A stretch of DNA of 37,123 bases from a virus. Below are positions 11,605 to 17,995 of this stretch, one piece after another. The DNA is taken from IMG/VR virus record IMGVR_UViG_3300011249_000001, positions 1-37,123 of that record; one strand, written 5' to 3'. Both the position numbers and the translations under genes were made by a program. A model generated the notes under the pieces. It was given only the letters and a program-made list of their open reading frames with translations, did no database searches and was not told the origin of the DNA. Positions within the stretch are counted from its first letter, which is position 1. Every line of letters starts with the position of its first letter.

Positions 11605-13943
11605 GGCAGTTTAACTATATCATGCACAAATGTTTTGTGCAATATATTCGTCGTTGTAAAATCTCTTCTGATGGACTTGAATCCCTGACCAAGTAATGTT
11701 GAAGGCAACAAGGCGCAAGCCGGCGAAAGCTTTGCAGCGTGAACGTAGCAAGCGAAGAGACCACTTAATTAAGTGGATGCGGTGCTCTGAACTCTATGGA
11801 AACATAGAGAATTCGACAGAAATGATCGGATAGGTACTTAAGTACCTTAACAACAAGGAATTACATTACTGTGTGTGACAAAGTATCAATGCCAGCTAAT
11901 GGCGGTACTACTTGCAGATTTATGCGCCCTCGTGCGATACAGCCACCTACTGTACAATTAGGTAATGCGGGTATTGATCCACCTGCACAGGTACCACAAA
12001 GGGATATAATTGATGCTCAGATGGCGTTTTTCGGTTGCATTGCCAGTGCCGAAATGATCCTAGATTATGCTTATAGACTGGCTGCATAATCAACGAACAA
12101 GTCATTTTGCAAGACCAAGAGGGAGTTCTCGCTTGGGTTTCAGAAAGACTTGCCGTAGCCATGCGTCAAGCAGAGGATTTGATTTTACGAGATTATATCG
12201 TATCAGCAGCTTCTCAGATTAACGCAGGTGGTGGATCCAACGGTAGAGTTATTGCCGTTGTAAAATCAGACCTAATCGACTTGGAACTCTTACCACGTCA
12301 TGGTGAAGACAACAAGGCGGAACCCGAAAGGGACCGTGAACGACTAAAGCGGTCAGACACCGAAAGGTGAAGCGATAGTCTAATCTCATAGGAAACTATG
12401 AGAGGTGGCAGAAATGACCACCCGCTTAAATGTTTAAATACCTTTACGATTAAGAATATGAACTTTATGAAAAATAGTGTCCCTCATAGTGAGTATATCA
12501 GCATAGAATTCTTTAAATTTTGGAGAATTTCTGCTTATGTTTCCTTGCAATGGAGTCGTTGTTTCATAAAATTTCATCAGTTCAACACAAACAATTTTTT
12601 TGTGTTTGATATAAGGAAATATTCTTGGAAGCAACTCACCGAGAGATTTACTGGAAATTCTGTAAGTCAAAAAATCTCGATGATTAATGTTTTTGGAACG
12701 ACGTTCTACAAAATGAACTTGTCCTCCAAATCGCTCAAGAAGCCATTTAAAAATGGGAAGTTTGGTATTGCCACATTGAAGAAGGATTTTGTAAATAAAG
12801 TTATCGCGATTTTTAGAGTTGTACCTAAATACACCAAGTGCACATTCAGCATCTATAAAACCTGCGAAATAAGCAAAATCCAAATCACTAGGGCACAAAG
12901 TCAAGATACACTCTTGAAGATTATTCTTATGAGATTTTTTGACCAAATTACATTCATTTTTAACTTCCTTAAGTCGATTCATCAGAATCTCTTTTTCTTC
13001 ACGAGAAAAAGATTTAATGAATTTGCAGTAAATTTCAGCTTCTTCTCGTTTTTCAATAAGAAATGGCAAAATTTGCTGAACAAATTTAATGGATTTTTTT
13101 CCTCTAATCACAAAATGATGTTGAGGTTTCCATATAGAAGATCTTTTTCCATTATGCACTATGCGTCGAATACCTGGGAAAGTCTTTACAAGGAACTCAA
13201 TAATATCAGTATCTGTAGAAGAGATGATGAAAGAACAAGAATATTTGGCTATACCAGTAGATTTTCGGATTGTTTTTCTTATATGAAAACATCCATCTCC
13301 ATCGGTGTAACCAGCTGTGTAAGCTAAAGTGTATTTATCGATCATGTTATTATTGTAACAAGATCAAGCGTTTAAGTCAACAAGTAATAGAATGTATAAC
13401 CCAACTAACTTAGGAGTCTCAGACTTCTCATTAGTTGCTACAACTCTTGATAGTAACAATGCTTATAAATTCATGTCTGGTATTGAAGGCATGGATAGAT
13501 TTGGAACAGGTCCAGTTCGTTCAGCATATTTTATGCTTAGTTCGACTGAACTTCAGTCCGATTTTGATTCTTTAGTGGGTGCAGGATTCCTTTCACAATG
13601 GAACTATCCTACGAATGCATCTGCTTTGGCAAGTGAATATGGATCAATATTTAATATCCGTATTTTGACAAGTTCGGAAGCACCTGTAGCAAGAAATAGT
13701 GTTGCAAATAACGTTGGTACTTTGAATGACGTATATTACAACACAGTTTTAGGTAAACAGGCTATTACGCATATTAATCAGGATGGTTTCTCGATGAATT
13801 TAATTTATCGTGATCCTTATTACTCTGGTATGCTAGCTCAGAATGCAACCTTGGCAGTTAAATTTGCTCAAGCTCAAGCTATTACGCAAGATACGGCTAT
13901 CCGTAATTTGTTAAGTACACGCTTAAGCAATTTGGGGGTATAA
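11519..13943 (+). CDS. Major capsid (coat) protein, split gene of four exons
   Basis: Exons 11519-11604, 11858-12035, 12077-12244 and 13395-13943 join in frame to a protein of about 326 residues. It opens MSITTTGNLGPMILQSLAP, continues VSMPANGGTT, then IDAQMAFFG, INEQV, and FGTGPVRSAYF. These are the landmarks of the P22-coat/N4-gp56-like family found in phages of this type, and the joined length fits the family as I know it. Each junction is supported by reading frame, alignment to the family pattern and pairing of an intron guide with both exons. Without removal of the second interruption translation would stop at TAA 12087-12089. Located after scaffold, as expected. Confidence 0.85.
11605..11857 (+). 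ncRNA. Group I intron 1 in the capsid gene (253 nt, no ORF)
   Basis: P1: exon CAACGAT pairs with GTCGTTG (11650-11656), U.G at the splice site. P10: ATTC (11646-11649) pairs with the first four bases of exon 2, GAAT. The last intron base is G, as required. Core-like elements include a GGC-GCAA-GCC hairpin at 11712-11721, a 16-bp palindrome CCACTTAATTAAGTGG (11761-11776), and CTCTATG-GAAA-CATAGAG (11792-11809) followed by GACAGAAATGATC. A 14-bp palindrome lies at 11833-11846. It strongly resembles intron 3. It holds no reading frame. Exact P3-P8 pairing needs a covariance search. Confidence 0.85.
11858..12035 (+). CDS. Capsid exon 2
   Basis: The first base completes an ATG codon with the last two bases of exon 1, then NYITVCDKVSMPANGGTT follows. 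The spacing between VPTPT and MPANGG then matches the family. A splice at G11875 would also be in frame but drops six residues and loses the P10 pairing. The exon ends MAFFG with TTTCGGT. Confidence 0.75.
12036..12076 (+). other. 41-nt frame-breaking interruption with a group I-like guide but no core
   Basis: After exon TTTCGGT come 41 bases that shift the frame. Within them GCCGAAA (12048-12054) pairs with TTTCGGT over 7 bp with U.G at the cut. The adjacent GCCAGT (12042-12047) pairs perfectly with ACTGGC, the next six bases after the interruption. It ends in G. The guide is thus complementary to the ligated junction, exactly as P1 and P10 of a group I intron. Only 22 bases follow the guide, so there is no room for a catalytic core. 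Nine bases (GAAATGATC) equal a segment near the end of intron 1. Removal restores FFG-TGCIINEQV, the length expected for the family. Confidence 0.7.
12077..12244 (+). CDS. Capsid exon 3
   Basis: Fifty-six codons from TGCIINEQVILQDQEG to QINAGGGSNG, entirely open and matching the coat family's central segment (INEQV, then a helix with RQAEDLILRDY). It ends CAACGGT, which is almost the same sequence that ends exon 1 (CAACGAT). Confidence 0.8.
12245..13394 (+). ncRNA. Group I intron 3 in the capsid gene (1150 nt) with an antisense LAGLIDADG gene
   Basis: P1: exon CAACGGT pairs with GCCGTTG (12254-12260), U.G at the cut. P10: GTTAT (12248-12252) pairs with ATAAC at bases 2-6 of exon 4. The intron ends in G. 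Core-like hairpins are CCC-GAAA-GGG (12323-12332), CACC-GAAA-GGTG (12358-12369) and CTCATAG-GAAA-CTATGAG (12385-12402), then GGCAGAAATGACC. CAGAC and GTCT around the second hairpin would make P7, the guanosine site. A LAGLIDADG gene on the other strand fills the 3' part. Confidence 0.9.
12434..13345 (-). CDS. LAGLIDADG homing endonuclease, antisense inside intron 3
   Basis: A 303-residue, two-motif (monomeric) LAGLIDADG protein. Motif one is LAYTAGYTDGDGCF at residues 7-20 and motif two FAYFAGFIDAECALG at 157-171. The catalytic acids are D of TDGDG and D/E of IDAE. It would cut intron-less capsid alleles at the exon 3/exon 4 junction and so spread the intron. It is encoded on the strand opposite to the intron, so it cannot be made from the capsid pre-mRNA and needs its own leftward promoter near the 3' end of the intron. 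The ribosome site is weak. The frame is intact, suggesting recent activity. Confidence 0.92.
   Translation of the reverse strand: MIDKYTLAYTAGYTDGDGCFHIRKTIRKSTGIAKYSCSFIISSTDTDIIEFLVKTFPGIRRIVHNGKRSSIWKPQHHFVIRGKKSIKFVQQILPFLIEKREEAEIYCKFIKSFSREEKEILMNRLKEVKNECNLVKKSHKNNLQECILTLCPSDLDFAYFAGFIDAECALGVFRYNSKNRDNFIYKILLQCGNTKLPIFKWLLERFGGQVHFVERRSKNINHRDFLTYRISSKSLGELLPRIFPYIKHKKIVCVELMKFYETTTPLQGNISRNSPKFKEFYADILTMRDTIFHKVHILNRKGI
13395..13943 (+). CDS. Capsid exon 4
   Basis: Codes for 182 residues from YNPTNLGVSDFS to the C-terminus. Includes the family's strongest segments (MDRFGTGPVRSAYFML, then a SEYGSIFNIRIL motif, then NQDGFSMNLIYRDPYYSG). An ATG overlaps the end of the intron (13392) and could be mistaken for a gene start. 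The next gene begins one base after the stop. Confidence 0.88.
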   Translation, partial: YNPTNLGVSDFSLVATTLDSNNAYKFMSGIEGMDRFGTGPVRSAYFMLSSTELQSDFDSLVGAGFLSQWNYPTNASALASEYGSIFNIRILTSSEAPVARNSVANNVGTLNDVYYNTVLGKQAITHINQDGFSMNLIYRDPYYSGMLAQNATLAVKFAQAQAITQDTAIRNLLSTRLSNLGV

Positions 13944-13944
13944 A

Positions 13945-15084
13945 ATGACTGAATATTCAAGAATGGCGAAGGGTAATTTTATTGCAACAGGTACAAGTGC
14001 AGTAATTAATTTACCTTTTATACCTGATTATGTTGAGTTATGGAACTATAGTAACATTAAGACAGCAGCTATCCATAGCGTTACAAGAGCTTGGTGGGAT
14101 TCTAGGTTGCTTGATGGTTCTAATAATCCAACAATGATTGAGTTGTATGCAGGATCTAGCACTTCAAGCGTGTTTGATACAATACCAAACTCAGCAGCAC
14201 AGCAGGCAATAAATCCTTTTTCAGCAGGTTTATTGACTCAATTTGGTCCAACTAAGCAAATTGTTAGTTCGACTGCTGCAAACCCTACTGTATTTACAGT
14301 AACAGCGCACGGTTACCAAATTGGTGATACAGTTTTGTTGAATGGATTATTCCAGACAACAACTACTGGTCAACCGCAAATGGCAGGTATACCTTTTACT
14401 ATTTCAGCAGTAACTGCTAATACATTTACAGTTAAATGGGATAGTAGTGGAAGTAATTATACAGCATTAAGCGGCTCACCAGCTAACGCGACTGTAAAGA
14501 AAATTCTTTATCCTTGGTTGTATCTTCCTGGATCAGCGTTTATAAGCGCTCTTACTTTGGGAGCTACAACAACTGTGGTTACAACTAGTAATCATCAGTT
14601 TCAGGTAGGACAAGAAATTGCATTTAGAGTACCGCAAGCTTGGAAAACGACAGCATTGAATTCATTACCAAATATACTTATTCCAGGATCACCGATCTAT
14701 GGATATGTTGTATCTGTTACTGATAACTTTACATTTGTTGTTAATATTAATTCTGTAGGTTTTACAGCCTTTAGTGTTAATCAAACTGTCGCAAGTGTAC
14801 CTGGTCTTAGCTTCCCTCAAGTGGTAGCAGTAGGTGATGTGAATACAGGTGGAGTGCAAATTTCTGCAGGATCACAATTGTATCCAGCACCTCAATATTC
14901 AGTAGCTTCAAAAAATGATAGCAGTACTATTAATGGTCCTGCTGTTATAGGTGCGTATGTAAATAACACATCTCAAGGCTTTACAATCGGTGCTGGTTTA
15001 GCAGCAGTAGATGGTATAGCAACTTTGATTGCTAATACGAATATTGTGTACTGGCATGCATATATGCATGATATTGGTTCATAG
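13945..15084 (+). CDS. Virion structural protein with FCCH-like beta domains
   Basis: A 379-residue, Ser/Thr/Asn-rich, beta-strand protein. The middle contains a repeat of the ubiquitin-activating-enzyme FCCH-like type seen in many phage structural proteins: FTVTAHGYQIGDTVLLNG ... FTISAVTANTFTV. A second, looser copy is at TTSNHQFQVGQEIAFRVP ... YGYVVSVTDNFTFVV, followed by VAVGDVNTG. The ATG is one base after the capsid stop with GGGGGT upstream, so it is co-expressed with capsid and is likely an abundant or decoration-type virion protein. A strong terminator follows. The neighbouring 143-residue protein repeats its second half. Confidence 0.75.
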   Translation: MTEYSRMAKGNFIATGTSAVINLPFIPDYVELWNYSNIKTAAIHSVTRAWWDSRLLDGSNNPTMIELYAGSSTSSVFDTIPNSAAQQAINPFSAGLLTQFGPTKQIVSSTAANPTVFTVTAHGYQIGDTVLLNGLFQTTTTGQPQMAGIPFTISAVTANTFTVKWDSSGSNYTALSGSPANATVKKILYPWLYLPGSAFISALTLGATTTVVTTSNHQFQVGQEIAFRVPQAWKTTALNSLPNILIPGSPIYGYVVSVTDNFTFVVNINSVGFTAFSVNQTVASVPGLSFPQVVAVGDVNTGGVQISAGSQLYPAPQYSVASKNDSSTINGPAVIGAYVNNTSQGFTIGAGLAAVDGIATLIANTNIVYWHAYMHDIGS

Positions 15085-15092
15085 TAAATGAT

Positions 15093-15126
15093 AAAACACT
15101 CCTCCTTAAAAAAGAGGAGTGTTTTT
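15093..15126 (+). terminator. Intrinsic terminator after the capsid block
   Basis: A perfect 12-bp stem AAAACACTCCTC/GAGGAGTGTTTT with a 9-base loop, running into TTTTT. It would end the high-level capsid transcript. Confidence 0.9.
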
Positions 15127-15165
15127 AATAAATTTGTGTAAAAAAATTTTAAAAAGAAAGTTTTT

Positions 15166-15597
15166 ATGGTGATTCTTAAAGGTGTAGTATCATATCCCAT
15201 TCCTTTGTATTCCAATCCTCCGATCCAATCAAATTTCTATCAACCGAATCTTTTTGTGATATCTGGAGTTTCGTTAGGAATAAATACGACTATTAGCACA
15301 TCTGTTGCACATAATTTTGTGATTGGTCAGTTGGTGCGTTTATTGATCCCATCTTCATTTGGTTGTATTCAATTGAACGAGACTCAAGGATATGTATTAT
15401 CCATCCCAACAAGTACGCAAGTATTAGTAGGAATTAATTCTTCGCAAAATGTTGATGCATATATTTCATCTTCATCAACTACAGTTGCGCAAATATTCTC
15501 GATCGGTGATGTGAATACTGGACAGACAAACAATAATGGTATAAATTCAACTTTAAATTACATACCAGGAAGCTTTTTAAACATAAGTCCATTATAG
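15166..15597 (+). CDS. Small structural protein related to the preceding beta protein
   Basis: A 143-residue beta-rich protein. The part AHNFVIGQLVRLLIPSSFG ... QGYVLSIPTSTQVLVGINS ... IFSIGDVNTG follows the same order as NHQFQVGQEIAFRVP ... YGYVVSVTDNFTFVVNINS ... VVAVGDVNTG in the larger upstream protein. The two therefore look like paralogous domains. It is probably a virion protein. It starts 40 bases after the terminator; AAAGAAAG upstream may be the ribosome site. Likely start of the tail and connector transcript. Confidence 0.7.
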   Translation: MVILKGVVSYPIPLYSNPPIQSNFYQPNLFVISGVSLGINTTISTSVAHNFVIGQLVRLLIPSSFGCIQLNETQGYVLSIPTSTQVLVGINSSQNVDAYISSSSTTVAQIFSIGDVNTGQTNNNGINSTLNYIPGSFLNISPL

Positions 15598-15605
15598 AGG
15601 TAAAT

Positions 15606-16187
15606 ATGAGTGAAAAAATTAAAAATAATCCTTCGATAGCGGAAAAAGAATTAGAAAAGTTGGATAAACAATTTAAAGAATTTGATTCAGAAGTCCAGAA
15701 AATGACATTAGATCGTATGAATTCGGCACCAAAACAAGAAATGGAGCCACAAACAAAACTTTCTCAATCTGAAATTGCAAAATCTAAAGATTTATATTTA
15801 AAACCATTTAGATCTATTGGAAGCAAAGAAAAATTTAATGAAAGCTATCGAGATGAATTTAATTTTAAGAAAGAATATGTCCATTTCACAGCTGAAAATA
15901 TAGAGATCATCGGTGAAGATATTGATCTGTGGACAAAACCTTTTGCTGGTATGCCGGCTGAAAACTGGAAAGTTCCAGTTAATAAACCTATATGGGGACC
16001 AAGATATTTAGCAGAGCAGATTAGAGGTTGCAAATACCACCGTTTAATCATGCAGCAACATACGAATACTGCATCTGATGGTATGGGTCAATATTATGGA
16101 TCGATGGCAGTAGATAAAACAATTCAAAGATTAAATGCCGAACCTGTAAGTGATAGAAAATCTGTTTTCATGGGTGCTAGTTTTTAG
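15606..16187 (+). CDS. Hypothetical structural protein with N-terminal coiled-coil
   Basis: A 193-residue protein. The first 40 residues are heptad-like (AEKELEKLDKQFKEFDSEVQKM). The remainder is a compact aromatic-rich domain (KEYVHFTAENIEIIGEDIDLW, KVPVNKPIWGPRYLAEQIRG, RLIMQQHTN). GAGG sits 5 bases before the ATG. It lies directly before the connector gene, where P22-like phages carry head-completion genes. I do not recognise the family. Confidence 0.65.
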   Translation: MSEKIKNNPSIAEKELEKLDKQFKEFDSEVQKMTLDRMNSAPKQEMEPQTKLSQSEIAKSKDLYLKPFRSIGSKEKFNESYRDEFNFKKEYVHFTAENIEIIGEDIDLWTKPFAGMPAENWKVPVNKPIWGPRYLAEQIRGCKYHRLIMQQHTNTASDGMGQYYGSMAVDKTIQRLNAEPVSDRKSVFMGASF

Positions 16188-16195
16188 GAAAATAA

Positions 16196-17404
16196 ATGAA
16201 TATATTAAGTGATATAATAACATACATTAGAAGAATTGTTAAAACACCTTCTAATGCTGTCTTAAGTGACAATCTAATTATCGATTATATTAATCGCTTT
16301 TGGATTATGGATGTTGATGCAAGGATTCAATTATTTGATCTTAAAACAACGTATCAGTTTCAGACAAGTCCCGGTATAGATCAGTATAACATGCCATTGT
16401 ATGATGTTCAAACGGAATCCGGCAATCAAAAAATTGCATCATATCCTGTTTATCAAGGTTTTTTAGGGCCTGCTTATATCAATGGAATTCCAGTTTCATT
16501 TCAAACTGAAAAAGGTTTATTTTTTAATAGCTGGACAAATGTAGTTCAGCAAATGAATGTTGTTGCGGTTGGTAATGGAACATCTGGACCTTATACTTTC
16601 TCTTTCCCTATTGCTCCAGTAAATAATTCTCCTTTAAATCCACCTATTCAAGCAATTTTGAGAGGACATGTGGATATGGCAGGTATTATTGCAACAGGTG
16701 CAAATATTGATCCTCCATTAGGAACTAATTTAAATCTTAGTATCCCTTCTACAAGTATAATTCCAGCAGTTTACATCACTTCTAATGATAATAACGGTAC
16801 TAATATCATTGTGCAAGATAGTGGTCAGTTTTTAACAAGTTCACCTAACTATGGGTTGTTAATGACTCCTGGAACCGCACCATTTGGTTATACTGCATTA
16901 CCAAATGGAGGATCTTTACCAACACCTTATTCAACGACTCAAAATACGATAAATTATCTGACAGGTTCTGTCATTAATCTTTATTTTCCATCTTCAATAC
17001 CATCAGGTGTTAACATAAGTGCTCAGTGTCACTTTTTTCAATGCGGTTTGCCTCGTGCTATTCTATTCTATAATAACACATTAACGCTTCGTAATCCTCC
17101 GGATAAACAATATTTAGTTGAATTAGAGGCATATCTTTCTCCTTCAGCTTTTTTAAATACAGCAAATGCTATTCCATTTGCTTATATGGCTGAATACATC
17201 GCACGAGGAGCTGCTAGAAAATTGTTATCTGATACAGGAGATATTGAGCAATTTATGTTTTATGAAACTTTATTCAAAGAACAGGAAATGCTTGTTTGGA
17301 AAAGAAGCCAAAGACAATGGACTTCAACGAGAACACAAACGATATATAGTCAAAGTCAAAATACAGGGCAATCAGGATCTAATCAGGGCGGAACAACTTT
17401 TTAA
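16196..17404 (+). CDS. Head-tail connector / tail accessory protein
   Basis: A 402-residue protein. N-terminus LSDNLIIDYINRFWIMDVDARIQLFDLKTTYQF resembles the helical head-to-tail connector domain of P22 gp4-like adaptors. A large beta-rich insert follows. The C-terminal part has RNPPDKQYLVELEAYLSPSAFL and FAYMAEYIARGAARKLLSDTGD, typical of proteins at this place in P22-like genomes. The end is Gln/Ser-rich. It likely binds under the portal to start tail assembly. The stretch between the terminator and this gene is rightward and closely spaced. Confidence 0.65.
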   Translation: MNILSDIITYIRRIVKTPSNAVLSDNLIIDYINRFWIMDVDARIQLFDLKTTYQFQTSPGIDQYNMPLYDVQTESGNQKIASYPVYQGFLGPAYINGIPVSFQTEKGLFFNSWTNVVQQMNVVAVGNGTSGPYTFSFPIAPVNNSPLNPPIQAILRGHVDMAGIIATGANIDPPLGTNLNLSIPSTSIIPAVYITSNDNNGTNIIVQDSGQFLTSSPNYGLLMTPGTAPFGYTALPNGGSLPTPYSTTQNTINYLTGSVINLYFPSSIPSGVNISAQCHFFQCGLPRAILFYNNTLTLRNPPDKQYLVELEAYLSPSAFLNTANAIPFAYMAEYIARGAARKLLSDTGDIEQFMFYETLFKEQEMLVWKRSQRQWTSTRTQTIYSQSQNTGQSGSNQGGTTF

Positions 17405-17416
17405 GGAATTAATTTC

Positions 17417-17995
17417 ATGACGATCAATTATAATTTAAATATCCCGGCCGGTGCTAATAATCCTTCAGCTGATAGACCTTTAATGACAATCAATACTAAT
17501 GCCGTAGATTCTTTATTAGCTGTTGATCATTATAACTTTAATCTTTCTTCTTCAACTCCTGGTGGATTTCATAAACATGTCCATTTGATTAATGAGGCAG
17601 CACCTGGATTAAGTAGTGCAGATGCTGCTATGTATGCTAATATAGTCAATGGACAATCATGGCCAATTTGGCAAAATGCATTAGGTTCAACAGTTATCAT
17701 TTCTTCACCAACAACAGCAACACCATTAAATGGTACAACTTCACTAGCTGGTGGGATATTATTAAAATGGGGTAAGGTTTCTCCTCTTGTTTCAGATTCA
17801 AATATACTTGTTTCATTTAGTCCAGCATTTCCTACTGCTTGTTTTGTTGTTACAACAACTTTGATAAATGCGGGCAATACTACAAATGCTCAAACTTTAT
17901 CTGTTGGTAAAACAATAAATGCGAGTGGTTTTTTTTATAATTATACAGGTGGAACAGCTTATAATGGTTTTTATTGGGTGGCATTGGGTAATTAA
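17417..17995 (+). CDS. Tail-fibre-like protein with gp53-type C-terminal domain
   Basis: A 192-residue protein. N-terminal motif NNPSADRPLMTINTNAVDSLL and VDHYNFNLSSSTPGGFHKHV are recurring in phage tail proteins. The C-terminal segment GGILLKWGKVSPL ... NILVSFSPAFPTACFVV ... FYNYTGGTAYNGFYWVALGN matches the tail fibre gp53-like C-terminal fold, ending with the characteristic W-x-A-x-G. It would be part of the tail tip or a short fibre. Its stop overlaps the next start (TAATG). Confidence 0.75.
   Translation: MTINYNLNIPAGANNPSADRPLMTINTNAVDSLLAVDHYNFNLSSSTPGGFHKHVHLINEAAPGLSSADAAMYANIVNGQSWPIWQNALGSTVIISSPTTATPLNGTTSLAGGILLKWGKVSPLVSDSNILVSFSPAFPTACFVVTTTLINAGNTTNAQTLSVGKTINASGFFYNYTGGTAYNGFYWVALGN

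Noticed and set aside
11605-11875. Alternative 3' splice site of intron 1 at G11875
   Set aside because: In frame, but it drops six residues expected by the coat family and loses the GAAT/ATTC P10 pairing seen with the site at 11857.
11871-12089. Separate 72-residue gene starting at GTG
   Set aside because: It is capsid exon 2 read into the 41-nt interruption; the C-terminal CIASAEMILDYAYRLAA is out of the capsid frame after 12076.
12107-12370. Open frame read as a separate 87-residue gene from a TTG
   Set aside because: Its first part is capsid exon 3 and the rest is group I intron core (EPERDRERLKRSDTER comes from structural RNA).
12398-13327. 309-codon rightward frame inside intron 3
   Set aside because: Composition (Phe/Lys/Ser-rich, no motif) is that of the complement of the intact LAGLIDADG gene.
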